This document shows, piece by piece, positions 41,551 through 51,470 of a stretch of DNA of 64,000 bases. The first letter of the stretch is position 1; each line of letters opens with the position of its first letter. The notes under the pieces are model-generated. The model did no database searches. It was not told the origin of the DNA and saw only the letters and a program-made list of their open reading frames with translations. Source of the DNA: Cryobacterium psychrophilum (GTDB lineage Bacteria; Actinomycetota; Actinomycetes; Actinomycetales; Microbacteriaceae); the NCBI RefSeq assembly GCF_004365915.1, contig NZ_SODI01000001.1, positions 2,976,001-3,040,000 on the forward strand. Reading direction: 5' to 3'. Both the position numbers and the translations under genes were made by a program.

Positions 41551-44463
41551 GTGGCCACCGCGCTGTACCGCATCGGTCATTTCGCTTACCGCCGAGCCTG
41601 GCTTGTGATCGGGGTGTGGGTCGTTCTCCTCGGCGCCATCCTCGGCGGCGGCGTCGCGCTCGGCGGACAGACGCAGGAGTCGTATGCCATTCCGGGCACG
41701 GAATCGCAGGACTCCATCGACAAGCTCGCCGCGGTGTTTCCCGCGGCCGCCGGCGCTCAGGTGCAGGCGGTGTACACGGTGCCGAGTGGGGCATCCGTCA
41801 CTGATGCGCCGTACCGCACCGCCATCGAAGACATGGCCACGGTCATTGAAGGCATCGCCGGCGTCAACGCCGTCATCAGCCCGTACTCCGAATATGCGTC
41901 AAACGCCATATCCAGCGACGAGCAGACGGCCTTCACGCAGGTGCAGCTCACCGGACCGTCAACGGATGTCGTCCCCTCGACCCTGCAGGACCTCACCGAC
42001 ACGGCAACCCTCGGCGAAAAGGCCGGCCTCGAGGTGGCCTTCGGCGGTCAGGTTTTCCAAGACAACACGTTCGGCATCACCATCACCGAAATCTTCGGGG
42101 TGCTCTTCGCCGGGGTGGTACTGCTCATCACGTTCGGCTCGCTCATGGCCGCCGGAATGCCCCTGCTGATGGCCCTGATCGGCGTCGGCGTGGCCATTGG
42201 CGGCATCACCACCATTTCGGCCTTCGTGCCCGTCTCCAGCACCGCGCCGATGCTCGCGCTCATGCTGGGACTCGCGGTGGGAATCGACTACTCCCTCTTC
42301 ATCTTGTCGCGGCACCGCACCCAGATGGCCACGGGGGAGAGCCCGCACGAATCGGCGGCGACCGCCGTGGCCACGGCCGGCAGCGCCGTGGTCTTCGCCG
42401 GACTCACCGTGATCATCGCCCTGCTGGGCCTACTCGTGGTGGGGATCCCCTTCCTCAGCGTGATGGGCGTTGGCGCGGCCTTCGCCGTGCTCGTGTCGAT
42501 CGCCGTCGCGGTCACCCTGCTGCCCGCCCTCCTCGGGCTGGCCGGCGCCCGGCTCGCACCCAAGCCCGGTGGGCGTGCGCACCGCCGCGCCACAACACCG
42601 GATACCGGTCGCCCGACGCTCGGACGCCGCTGGGTGGGCCTCGTGCTCAAAGCCCCGATCGTGGCCGCCATCCTCGTCGTCGGCGTGCTCGGCACCCTCG
42701 CCATTCCGGCGCTCAGCCTCGACCTCAACCTGCCGGACGGTGCGTCAGAACCCGCCGGATCCACGCAGCTCAAGGCGTACCAGCTCATCGAGCAGGGCTT
42801 CGGTCCCGGCTACAACGGGCCGCTCATCGTCGTGGTCGACATCACCCAGACCACCGAAATCTTTCCGAGCCTCGACGCGATCGGCGCCGAGATTCGCACC
42901 CTGCCCGACGTCGCCTATGTGGGCACGGGCACACCGAACCCCTCCGTCGACACCGCCATCATCCAGGTCATGCCCGGAAGCGCGCCCGACGCCCCCGAAA
43001 CGAAGGTCCTCGTGCAGGCCATCCGAGACCTGGGACCGGGCATCGACCAGAAATTCGGAACACCGATCACCGTCACGGGTGCGACGGCCGTGGGCATCGA
43101 CATCTCCAACCGGTTGACCGGGGCGCTCATCCCCTTCGCCCTGATCGTCGTGGGCCTCTCGATTGTTCTTTTGACCATGGTGTTCCGCTCCCTCTTCGTG
43201 CCGATCAAGGCGGCCCTCGGCTTTCTGCTATCCGTCTTCGCCGCCCTCGGCGTGACCGTGGCGATCTTTCAATGGGGCTGGTTCGCCGACGTGATCGGCG
43301 TCGAGAACCCCGGCCCGATCCTGAGCTTCCTGCCCATCCTGCTGATGGCCGTGCTCTTCGGGCTCGCCATGGACTACGAGGTCTTCCTCGTATCTGGCAT
43401 GCGCGAGGAGTTCGTGAAGACCGGCAACGCCCGGCAATCCGTGATCCACGGGTTCTCCCACGCGGGGCGCGTGGTCACCGCGGCGGCGCTGATCATGTTC
43501 TTTGTCTTCTTCGCCTTCGTGCCCGAGGGGACCGGCGCGATCAAGGGCATTGCGTTCGCGCTCGCCATCGGGGTGTTCCTGGATGCCTTCCTGGTGCGCA
43601 TGACGCTCGTGCCGGCAGCCATGGCCCTCGCCGGGAAAGCCGCATGGTGGATTCCCGCCTGGCTCGCCCGACTGCTGCCGAACGTCGACATCGAGGGGGA
43701 GGGCCTCCGGCGCCACCTGCTCGACAACGCCTGGGCCACCGAACAGTCCGCGGCGATCACGGCGGAGGAGGCGGTGTTCGGCGTCGCCGACACCACCATC
43801 GGTCCGCTGTCATTCAACGCGGCGCGCGGATCGGTCCTGCGCCTCGGCGCACCGGCATCCGCTCGACGAGTGATCGCGGCCACGTTCGCCGGCCGGCTCG
43901 ACCCGGTGAGCGGACGCCTGCAGGTGGCCGGTTCCCCGCTGCCCTCCGAGCGAGGTCGAGCCCTGCGTTCCGTGGCGCTCGCCGAGGTTGCCGCCGATAC
44001 CGGCCAGACGCTGGGCGACGTCGTCACCGAACGGGTGCTGCTCTCCCGGCCGTGGTACCGCGGCCGCACCACCAGGGCAACCGTGAACACCTGGATCGGC
44101 CGGCTCAACGCGGTTCGTGACTCCGGCCTCGAACCGGCCGAACCGGTGACCCGCGACACCCTGCTGGCGTCGCTGAGCGGGCACGACCGGGCGCTTGCCG
44201 CCGTGACCGCGGCGCTTGCCGAGAACCCCGCCGTGCTCGTCGTTGACCTCGGCGACGCGCTGCCGGAGGATTCGATGCAACGCGACCTGCAAACCGTGCT
44301 GGCCGACCTCGTGCCGAGCGCCGTGACCCTCGTGATCGCGGCTACCGCGTTCAACGCCGAGGCCCTCGCCTGGAGCAGCCGGCGCGGCACCAGCACCCTC
44401 ACCCTCACGTCAACCCCGGCCGACGACTCTGCGTCCGTGGATGGAAAGGTCCTGCGCTCATGA
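41551..44463 (+). CDS. MMPL/RND transporter fused to a degenerate ABC ATPase domain
   Basis: 970 residues. Residues 1-725 are a full MMPL transporter with twelve TM helices and two extracytoplasmic loops (first half ends near 370; GLAVGIDYSLFILSRHRTQM and FGLAMDYEVFLVSGMREEFV are the paired central motifs). Residues 730-960 resemble an ABC nucleotide-binding domain: FNAARGSVLRLGAPASARRV in the Walker A position but without G-K-S/T, LSGHDRALAAVTAALAENP at the signature, and AVLVVDLGDAL at Walker B without the catalytic Glu. So ATP hydrolysis is improbable; a docking or regulatory role is suggested. GTG start at 41551; its stop overlaps the next gene. Probably exports lipids or drugs by proton motive force. 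Confidence 0.87.
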   Translation: MATALYRIGHFAYRRAWLVIGVWVVLLGAILGGGVALGGQTQESYAIPGTESQDSIDKLAAVFPAAAGAQVQAVYTVPSGASVTDAPYRTAIEDMATVIEGIAGVNAVISPYSEYASNAISSDEQTAFTQVQLTGPSTDVVPSTLQDLTDTATLGEKAGLEVAFGGQVFQDNTFGITITEIFGVLFAGVVLLITFGSLMAAGMPLLMALIGVGVAIGGITTISAFVPVSSTAPMLALMLGLAVGIDYSLFILSRHRTQMATGESPHESAATAVATAGSAVVFAGLTVIIALLGLLVVGIPFLSVMGVGAAFAVLVSIAVAVTLLPALLGLAGARLAPKPGGRAHRRATTPDTGRPTLGRRWVGLVLKAPIVAAILVVGVLGTLAIPALSLDLNLPDGASEPAGSTQLKAYQLIEQGFGPGYNGPLIVVVDITQTTEIFPSLDAIGAEIRTLPDVAYVGTGTPNPSVDTAIIQVMPGSAPDAPETKVLVQAIRDLGPGIDQKFGTPITVTGATAVGIDISNRLTGALIPFALIVVGLSIVLLTMVFRSLFVPIKAALGFLLSVFAALGVTVAIFQWGWFADVIGVENPGPILSFLPILLMAVLFGLAMDYEVFLVSGMREEFVKTGNARQSVIHGFSHAGRVVTAAALIMFFVFFAFVPEGTGAIKGIAFALAIGVFLDAFLVRMTLVPAAMALAGKAAWWIPAWLARLLPNVDIEGEGLRRHLLDNAWATEQSAAITAEEAVFGVADTTIGPLSFNAARGSVLRLGAPASARRVIAATFAGRLDPVSGRLQVAGSPLPSERGRALRSVALAEVAADTGQTLGDVVTERVLLSRPWYRGRTTRATVNTWIGRLNAVRDSGLEPAEPVTRDTLLASLSGHDRALAAVTAALAENPAVLVVDLGDALPEDSMQRDLQTVLADLVPSAVTLVIAATAFNAEALAWSSRRGTSTLTLTSTPADDSASVDGKVLRS

Positions 44464-46373
44464 GCCCGCAGCTTGAACGACTCTTCACTCGCACGCCCGG
44501 CCAGCGCCGCTGGGTGGTGCGCGGCCTCGTGGCCGCTCTGATCGTGGTTCCGCTCGCCGTCGCGGGCGTCTTCACCGCGGCGCTCACCTCGGCGAGCGAC
44601 CGCGTCGACACGATTCACGCGATCGTGGTCAACAACGACGAGTTCGTCACCCTCACGCTGCCCGACGGAACCGACCAGCCCGTTCTGGCCGGCCGGCAAC
44701 TGGTGACCCAGCTCACCGCCCCGAACCCCGGGGCCGCCGGCTTTGACTGGACGATCTCGAACTCCGAAGACGCCCAGGCAGCACTCGCGTCGGGCGAAGC
44801 GTATGCGGTGCTCACCATCCCACCGGACTTCTCCGCCTCGGTCACCTCGCTCTCCGGCACAACGCCCACCCAGGCCGACCTCGACATCCGCACCGATGAC
44901 GCGCACTCCTACCTCGCCGGATCGGTGGCCCAGTCGGTTGGAGGCGCCCTGACCGGCGCCTTCGGCCGCGAGGTGACGTCCCGATATCTCACGGGCCTGT
45001 ACGACAATCTTGCCGTGCTCGGCGAGTCCCTGCAGAGCGCAGCGGATGGCGCGGCCCAGGTCTCCACCGGCATCACGGGTGTCGCCACCGGGCTCGATTC
45101 CCTCGCCGACGGAGCCAACTCCGCGGCGACCGGCGCGGCATCGGCCGCCACCGGCGCCTCCTCGTTCTCGTCCGGCGTTGGCACGTACACGCGCGGGGTG
45201 GATTCGCTCAGCACCGGACTCGGCACGCTCAGCTCCGGAGCGGCCGGCCTGTCGCAGATCAGCGGCGGCTGGTCGGGTTACACCGGCGGCGTCACGCAGA
45301 CGGCGAGTGGTTTCGAAGACCTCGCGGCCGCGCTCCTGGCCAACCCCGCCAACGCCCCCTATGCCGGGGCGCTCGCCGACTTCCAGGCCGGGCTCGACAC
45401 CCTCTCCAGCCAGGGAGCCGCCCTCAGCGGCCAGACCACCTCCGCGATCTCCGGCGTGGCGTCGGGCATCAGCCAGAGCGCATCCGGGGCCGCCGCGCTG
45501 TCGAACGGATCCGACGGGCTGCGCAGTGGGGCAGCGAATCTCGCCTCCGGCGTCTCCGGCCTGTCCGGCGGCGTCGCCGACCTTGCGACCGGCGCCGACG
45601 CGGCCGCGTCGGGTGCCCACGCCCTGGAATCCGGAGCCGGCGACCTCGCAAGCGGTCTCTCGGAGGGCGCCGCCGGGGCCGCCCCGTTCACGACGCTCGA
45701 CGCGACAGCCACCGCGGAGGTCGTCTCTGAGCCCGTGGCCGTGGCGACCGATCGGGACCACCCCGTGTCGAGCGTCGCACCGATCATGGGCGCGCTCTTC
45801 GTGCCCGTGAGCCTGTGGATCGGCGCGCTCGCCATCTTCCTTCTGCTGCAGCCGCTCACGCGCCGGGCCCTGGCCTCCACCGCGAGTACCGGCCGAATCG
45901 TGCGCCGCGGCCTCGGCCGGGCCGTCGCCATCGCGGCGGCGCAGGCCGTGCTCGTCACCGTGCTGCTGCACGCGGCCCTCAAGGTTGACTGGGTTCTGCT
46001 GCCGACGACCCTGTCATTTGCGCTGCTGCTCGCCGTGACGTTCGTGGCGGTGCACCACGCCCTGACCGTGCTCTTCGGTCGCGGCGGCATCCTCGTCTCG
46101 CTCGTGCTGCTGGTGCTGCAACTCGCCTCGGCCGGCGGCCTGTATCCTCTCGAGCTCGTGGCGAAACCATTCCAGGTCATCAGCCCGTTCCTGCCGCTCA
46201 CCTGGGCCGTTGACGGAATGCAGGCCATCGTGTCCGGTGGCAGCGCGGCATCCGTTGCCTCGGCCGCCGCGGTGCTCAGCCTCTTCGCCATCATCGGTGT
46301 GCTGGTGAGCTGGTGGGCCGTGGCGCGGCAGCGTGGGGCCATGGCGTGGTCCCACGCGGCAGCGCTGGCGTAG
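44460..46373 (+). CDS. YhgE/Pip-type ABC-2-like membrane protein
   Basis: 637 residues. One N-terminal TM (about 22-42), a large outer region, then about five TM helices from residue 440 on. Residues 180-420 are low-complexity helical repeats of the SGAxxLxxG kind (for example GITGVATGLDSLADGANSA), typical of YhgE/Pip proteins. The C-terminal membrane part resembles ABC-2 permeases. ATG overlaps the MMPL stop by 4 nt. In other Actinobacteria such genes sit beside ABC ATPase genes, which makes the degenerate ATPase tail of the upstream protein its likely partner. Confidence 0.87.
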   Translation: MSPQLERLFTRTPGQRRWVVRGLVAALIVVPLAVAGVFTAALTSASDRVDTIHAIVVNNDEFVTLTLPDGTDQPVLAGRQLVTQLTAPNPGAAGFDWTISNSEDAQAALASGEAYAVLTIPPDFSASVTSLSGTTPTQADLDIRTDDAHSYLAGSVAQSVGGALTGAFGREVTSRYLTGLYDNLAVLGESLQSAADGAAQVSTGITGVATGLDSLADGANSAATGAASAATGASSFSSGVGTYTRGVDSLSTGLGTLSSGAAGLSQISGGWSGYTGGVTQTASGFEDLAAALLANPANAPYAGALADFQAGLDTLSSQGAALSGQTTSAISGVASGISQSASGAAALSNGSDGLRSGAANLASGVSGLSGGVADLATGADAAASGAHALESGAGDLASGLSEGAAGAAPFTTLDATATAEVVSEPVAVATDRDHPVSSVAPIMGALFVPVSLWIGALAIFLLLQPLTRRALASTASTGRIVRRGLGRAVAIAAAQAVLVTVLLHAALKVDWVLLPTTLSFALLLAVTFVAVHHALTVLFGRGGILVSLVLLVLQLASAGGLYPLELVAKPFQVISPFLPLTWAVDGMQAIVSGGSAASVASAAAVLSLFAIIGVLVSWWAVARQRGAMAWSHAAALA

Positions 46374-46483
46374 CGGCTCCCGCGGAGCGTCGCGGCACCC
46401 CTGGGATCCGATGGCACGTGCTCCATCGAGTGCCGGGGGTACCAACGCGTGCCGCGGCCGTGCACCCGGCCAATCGCGACGGG

Positions 46484-47341
46484 CTAGGGCGTCAGACCGG
46501 TGCGCAGCGCGGCAATGGCGCGGCGCGAGCGTGCGAACCGCCGGCGCGGCTGCGGCTGCGTATGCCGCCGGGCGAAGGCGAGCGTCTCCCGCAACAGGTC
46601 GAGACGCTCCCGATCCGTCTGTGCCTTGCGGGTGTTGACCTCGGCCACGATCGCCCCCGTCCAGTGCGCTGCCGTGAGCATCGCGAGCACCTCGGCCACC
46701 GGTTCGGTGCCCCGGCCCGGCAGCAGGTGCTCGTCGAACACCCTGCCCTCCTCGAGGGAACCGGTGCCATCACAGAGGTGAATGTGGCGAAGCCGGTCTC
46801 CCAGGGCGGTCGCCATTTCGAGGCTGTCGTAACCGCTCAGGGCGCAGTGGGAGAAATCCAGGGTGACCGCGTCGCTGTCCATGATCGTGGTGTCCCACGA
46901 CGGTGCGTAGGCGCGGAGGCTTCGGCCGGCCCACATCCACGGAAACATATTCTCGACGGCAATCTCAATGCCGGTGCTCGCGGTGATCTCCCGCACGATG
47001 TCAAGAAAATCGTCCGCATACCCGGCCTGCCAACGAAAGGGCGGGTGAACGACCACCGTCGACGCGCCCACATCCTGCGCCAACTGCGCCGAGCGTTCCA
47101 GCTTCACGCGTGGGTCCCTGCCCCAGACGAAGTGCGTGAGCAGTAGTACGGGCGCGTGGATCGAGACGATGGGAAGACCGAATTTGGGCGACAGCTCACG
47201 CAGCGACGCGGCATCCTGGGTGCCCTCGTCGCGGGTGACCATTACTTCGATGCCATCGAAACCAGCGAGCCTGGCCAGTCGAAAGGCCTGCTCGGGCGGA
47301 AGCGGATAGACGCAGGTGGTGCTCATGCCGATGCGAATCAT
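46484..47341 (-). CDS. Sugar phosphate isomerase/epimerase (xylose isomerase-like TIM barrel)
   Basis: 285 residues, AP endonuclease family 2 fold. IGMSTTCVYPLPPEQAFRLA, LARLAGFDGIEVM, TLDFSHCALSGYD and RHIHLCDGTGSLEEG hold the metal-binding Glu, Asp and His residues usual for the family. Substrate unknown. ATG at 47339-47341 is preferred (IRIGMSTT follows); an ATG at 47353 and a long upstream extension are also open. Divergent from the trehalose synthesis gene. C-terminal about 30 residues are Arg-rich. Confidence 0.82.
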   Translation of the reverse strand: MIRIGMSTTCVYPLPPEQAFRLARLAGFDGIEVMVTRDEGTQDAASLRELSPKFGLPIVSIHAPVLLLTHFVWGRDPRVKLERSAQLAQDVGASTVVVHPPFRWQAGYADDFLDIVREITASTGIEIAVENMFPWMWAGRSLRAYAPSWDTTIMDSDAVTLDFSHCALSGYDSLEMATALGDRLRHIHLCDGTGSLEEGRVFDEHLLPGRGTEPVAEVLAMLTAAHWTGAIVAEVNTRKAQTDRERLDLLRETLAFARRHTQPQPRRRFARSRRAIAALRTGLTP

Positions 47342-47411
47342 TGGCGTCAGCATAGTGGCCGCGAATAACCGGAAGATGAACCGGTGGGAGTAAAAGCCGG
47401 GCCTAATTAGG

Positions 47412-49724
47412 GTGCCTGATATTGTCGTAATGCCGCACAGGCGGTCAACCAGATGTGCACTTGGGTGCACCCGGAACGGATGCCTCATTTCTCCCTCAGT
47501 CGAACCAGCAGCCCCGATCGGCACCTTCACCTTTGTCGTTGTCTCCAATCGCCTTCCGGTCGATTTTGAGGAAGCCCCCGACGGCAGCACGATCTGGCGC
47601 ACGTCTCCCGGGGGACTCGTGACCGCGCTTGAGCCGCTCATGCGCTCGTCCGGTGGAGCGTGGATCGGCTGGCCCGGCGTCGCGGACTGTGACGTTGAAC
47701 CCTTCGAGAATGACGGCATCTCCATCGTTCCCGTGTGCCTGAGCGCCCGCGAGCTCGAGGAGTACTACGAGGGATTCTCCAACGACACCCTCTGGCCGCT
47801 GTATCACGACGTCATTGCCTCGCCGAGCTTCCACCGCGAAACGTGGGACGCCTACGTCACCGTCAACCGCCGCTTCGCCGAGGCAGCCATGGCCTCCGCC
47901 GCAGAGGGCGCGACCGTCTGGGTGCACGACTACCAGCTCCAGCTCGTGCCGCGGATGCTGCGGGACGCCCGTCCCGACCTCGTTATTGGGTTCTTCAATC
48001 ACATACCGTTTCCGTCATATGGCATCTATGCCCAGCTGCCGTGGCGCAAGCAGATCCTGCACGGACTACTCGGCGCCGACGTCATCGGATTCCAGCGATT
48101 GGAAGACGCGGGCAACTTCACCCGGGCCGTGCGCCGGCTGTACGGCTATCCCACCCGAGGCGTCGTCATCGATGTTCCCACCGACACTCGCCAGACCCGC
48201 CGGGTAGTCGCCAAGCACTTTCCGATCTCGATCGATGCGGCCGGCTACGAAGAAATGGCTCGGCGCCCCGAGATTCAGGCCAGGGCCCGCCAGATCCGGG
48301 AAGACCTCGGTAATCCGAAAACCGTGATCCTCGGTGTCGACCGCCTCGACTACACGAAGGGCATCGGGCACCGCATCAAGGCCTTTGGTGAACTGCTCGC
48401 CGATGGGCGCCTGAGCGTTGAGGATGTGACGCTCGTGCAGATCGCGAGTCCGTCGCGTGAGCAGGTCGGCAGTTACATGGCCCTCCGCGACGACATCGAA
48501 CTCGCTGTGGGACGCCTGAACGGCGACTTCTCCACCATCAGTCACACGGCGATCAGCTACCATCACCACGGCTACCCGCGCGAAGAGATGGTCGCCATGT
48601 TCCTGGCGGCCGACGTGATGCTCGTCACCGCGCTGCGCGACGGCATGAACCTCGTCGCCAAGGAGTACGTGGCCGTTCGCTTCGATGGTGACGGTGTTCT
48701 CGTGCTGAGTGAGTTCGCCGGTGCCGCCGACGAACTCAAACAGGCCATCCTGATCAACCCGCACGACATTGAGGGCATGAAGGATGCGATTGTGCGGGCC
48801 GTTGAGATGCCTCGCCGTGATCGCACGCGACGCATGCGCGCCCTGCGGCGTCGGGTCTTCGACCACGACGTTGCGGCCTGGTCAGCATCGTTCCTGAGTG
48901 CGCTCAGCGGGGGAGCGGCCGTGAAGGCTGGCATCTCCGATGCTCTCGGCGCAACCCTTGAAGAACTGGCCAATTCGGAGTCGCTGCTCGTCGCCCTCGA
49001 CTTCGATGGCACCCTGGCCCCGCACGTTGACCGGCCCGAAGATGCCAGGGCTGTGCAGGGAACCCGCGAGGCCGTGCAGCGCCTTCTCGACCTGCCCGAG
49101 GTCCGCGTGGCGTTCGTGTCCGGCCGGGCGCTGGTGAGCCTGCAGCAGGTTGCCGAACCTCAGCCGGATGTTTTGCTCACCGGCTCCCACGGCATCGAGA
49201 TGAAACTGGACAACCCCGAAATCGAACTCAACCTGGTCTCGGCTGAGCTCGAGCATCTCGACACGCTCGTGCGGGTGCTGACGGCGATTTCTGACTCGGT
49301 CACCGGCACGTCGATCGAACGCAAACCGGCCGGAATGGCCCTGCACACGCGCCTCGCCACGCCCCAGGACGGGGAACAGGCCCAGGCGGAGGCCCGTCGG
49401 CTGCTCGGGGACGAACTCCCCGGCCTCACCGTACGGGAGGGAAAGAACGTGCTCGAGTTCTCGGTGCGCTCCAGTACGAAGGGTGACGCGCTGCAGCTAC
49501 TCCGCGCTCACGTCGGAGCCGAACGCGTGCTGTACGCCGGTGACGATGTGACCGACGAAGACGCCTTCGCAGTGCTCGGCCCCGACGATGTCGGGATCAA
49601 GATCGGTCCGGGGCCGACCCTGGCCGGCTACCGGGTGCGCAGCCCCAACGAGGTCACGCAGTTGATCAACCGACTCGCTGACCTGCGGGTGGCACGGGAC
49701 TGGCGACCCCGCGAGACGTTCTAG
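47412..49724 (+). CDS. Fused trehalose-6-phosphate synthase / trehalose-6-phosphate phosphatase
   Basis: 770 residues. OtsA domain (GT20) from about residue 38 to 500: VVVSNRLPVDFEE, WVHDYQLQLVPRML, GFFNHIPFPS, VDRLDYTKGIGHRIKAF, ALRDGMNLVAKEYVA. OtsB domain (HAD) about 515-765: VALDFDGTLAPHVDRPED (nucleophile Asp), VAFVSGRALVSLQQV, YAGDDVTDEDAF. It makes trehalose from UDP-glucose and glucose-6-phosphate in two steps on one chain, in the cytosol. The start is unsure: GTG at 47412 is the frame limit used here, and the first 35 residues are not conserved-looking. Ends 9 bp before ilvD. Confidence 0.9.
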   Translation: MPDIVVMPHRRSTRCALGCTRNGCLISPSVEPAAPIGTFTFVVVSNRLPVDFEEAPDGSTIWRTSPGGLVTALEPLMRSSGGAWIGWPGVADCDVEPFENDGISIVPVCLSARELEEYYEGFSNDTLWPLYHDVIASPSFHRETWDAYVTVNRRFAEAAMASAAEGATVWVHDYQLQLVPRMLRDARPDLVIGFFNHIPFPSYGIYAQLPWRKQILHGLLGADVIGFQRLEDAGNFTRAVRRLYGYPTRGVVIDVPTDTRQTRRVVAKHFPISIDAAGYEEMARRPEIQARARQIREDLGNPKTVILGVDRLDYTKGIGHRIKAFGELLADGRLSVEDVTLVQIASPSREQVGSYMALRDDIELAVGRLNGDFSTISHTAISYHHHGYPREEMVAMFLAADVMLVTALRDGMNLVAKEYVAVRFDGDGVLVLSEFAGAADELKQAILINPHDIEGMKDAIVRAVEMPRRDRTRRMRALRRRVFDHDVAAWSASFLSALSGGAAVKAGISDALGATLEELANSESLLVALDFDGTLAPHVDRPEDARAVQGTREAVQRLLDLPEVRVAFVSGRALVSLQQVAEPQPDVLLTGSHGIEMKLDNPEIELNLVSAELEHLDTLVRVLTAISDSVTGTSIERKPAGMALHTRLATPQDGEQAQAEARRLLGDELPGLTVREGKNVLEFSVRSSTKGDALQLLRAHVGAERVLYAGDDVTDEDAFAVLGPDDVGIKIGPGPTLAGYRVRSPNEVTQLINRLADLRVARDWRPRETF

Positions 49725-49733
49725 ACTCTGACC

Positions 49734-51428
49734 ATGCCTGAGATCGATATTAAGCCCCGGAGCCGCGACGTCACTGATGGGATTGAGGCCACCACTTCGC
49801 GTGGCATGCTTCGGGCCGTCGGGATGGGAGACGTCGACTGGGACAAGCCCCAGATTGGTATTGCGAGCTCGTGGAACGAGATCACGCCATGCAACCTGTC
49901 CCTGGACCGACTGGCCCAGGGAGCGAAGGAGGGCGTGCACTCCGGCGGCGGCTACCCGCTGCAGTTCGGAACCATCTCCGTCTCCGACGGCATCTCCATG
50001 GGCCACGAGGGCATGCACTTCTCGCTCGTATCCCGTGAGGTCATTGCCGACTCCGTCGAGGTCGTCATGCAGGCGGAGCGCCTCGACGGCTCCGTGCTCC
50101 TGGCCGGCTGCGACAAGTCGCTGCCGGGGATGCTCATGGCTGCGGCTCGCCTCGACCTCGCCTCGGTCTTCCTCTACGCCGGTTCCATCGCCCCGGGCTG
50201 GGTCAAACTCTCCGACGGCACCGAAAAAGACATCACCATCATCGACTCCTTTGAAGCCGTCGGCGCCGTCAAGGCCGGCCGGATGAGTGTGGAAGACGCC
50301 AAGCGCATCGAGTGCGCCTTCGCCCCCGGCGAGGGTGCCTGCGGTGGCATGTACACCGCCAACACCATGGCCAGCGTCGCCGAGGCCCTGGGCATGAGCC
50401 TTCCCGGCTCCGCATCGCCGGCCTCCGCCGACCGCCGCCGCGACTACTTCGCGCACCGCTCCGGTGAGGCCGTGGTCAACATGCTGCGCCTCGGTATCAC
50501 CGCTCGCGACATCCTCACCCGCAAGGCCTTCGAGAACGCGATTGCCGTCGCCATGGCCTTCGGCGGTTCCACCAACGTCGTGTTGCACCTGCTCGCCATC
50601 GCCCGTGAGGCCGAGGTCGAGCTTACCCTCGACGACTTCAACCGCATCGGCGACAAGGTTCCGCACATCGGTGACCTCAAGCCGTTCGGCAAGTACGTCA
50701 TGAACGACGTCGATCGCCAGGGCGGCGTTCCCGCCGTCATGCGCGCGCTCCTTGAGGCCGGACTCATCCACGGCGACGCGCTCACCGTGACCGGCAAGAC
50801 CGTCGCCGAAAACCTCGCGGAGATCGACCCGCCCGCCCTCGACGGCGAGGTGCTGCGCACCCTCGACAACCCCATTCACAAGAGTGGCGGAATCACCATT
50901 CTCAAGGGCACCTTCGCCCCGGAGGGTGCCGTCGTGAAGACGGCCGGTTTCGACGCCTCCGTGTTCGAGGGCCCCGCTCGGGTGTTCGAGCGGGAGCGCG
51001 CGGCCATGGACGCCCTCACCGAGGGAAAGATCTACCAGGGTGACGTTGTCATCATCCGCTATGAAGGCCCCAAGGGCGGCCCCGGAATGCGTGAGATGCT
51101 CTCGATCACCGCGGCCATCAAGGGTGCTGGGCTCGGTGCCGATGTACTACTATTAACCGATGGTCGATTCTCAGGCGGCACAACCGGACTGTGCATCGGC
51201 CATATAGCACCCGAAGCAGTGGACGCTGGTCCAATTGCATTCGTGCGCGATGGTGATCTGATACGGGTCGATATCGCAGCTCGCACGCTTGACCTACTGG
51301 TCGACTCTGCAGAGCTCGACGCTCGCCGCGACGGCTGGGCCCCACTGCCCGCCCGCTACACTCGCGGCGTTCTCGCCAAGTATTCCAAGCTTGTGCATTC
51401 CGCCGCTGAGGGCGCAATCACCGGCTAA
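49734..51428 (+). CDS. ilvD: Dihydroxy-acid dehydratase
   Basis: 564 residues, full length. Converts dihydroxy-acids to 2-keto acids in valine, isoleucine and leucine synthesis; carries an Fe-S cluster. Cluster and active-site motifs: [78 protein letters not shown] at 49734. First of the ilvD-ilvB-ilvN-ilvC run. Codon use changes around 51140-51310, with CTA, TTA and ATA codons rare elsewhere in the gene, suggesting a recombined patch; the protein motif is intact there. Confidence 0.95.
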   Translation: MPEIDIKPRSRDVTDGIEATTSRGMLRAVGMGDVDWDKPQIGIASSWNEITPCNLSLDRLAQGAKEGVHSGGGYPLQFGTISVSDGISMGHEGMHFSLVSREVIADSVEVVMQAERLDGSVLLAGCDKSLPGMLMAAARLDLASVFLYAGSIAPGWVKLSDGTEKDITIIDSFEAVGAVKAGRMSVEDAKRIECAFAPGEGACGGMYTANTMASVAEALGMSLPGSASPASADRRRDYFAHRSGEAVVNMLRLGITARDILTRKAFENAIAVAMAFGGSTNVVLHLLAIAREAEVELTLDDFNRIGDKVPHIGDLKPFGKYVMNDVDRQGGVPAVMRALLEAGLIHGDALTVTGKTVAENLAEIDPPALDGEVLRTLDNPIHKSGGITILKGTFAPEGAVVKTAGFDASVFEGPARVFERERAAMDALTEGKIYQGDVVIIRYEGPKGGPGMREMLSITAAIKGAGLGADVLLLTDGRFSGGTTGLCIGHIAPEAVDAGPIAFVRDGDLIRVDIAARTLDLLVDSAELDARRDGWAPLPARYTRGVLAKYSKLVHSAAEGAITG

Positions 51429-51470
51429 TCAGAATCTCCATTCGCTACCGATTTAGGGACTCGACCTCTT

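Noticed and set aside
43374..45971. 865-codon minus-strand frame opposite the MMPL and YhgE genes
   Set aside because: Gly/Arg-rich antisense shadow created by high GC third positions.
46374..46483. GC-rich partial inverted repeat after the YhgE gene as terminator
   Set aside because: Pairing is patchy and no clear stem of more than about 7 bp could be drawn.
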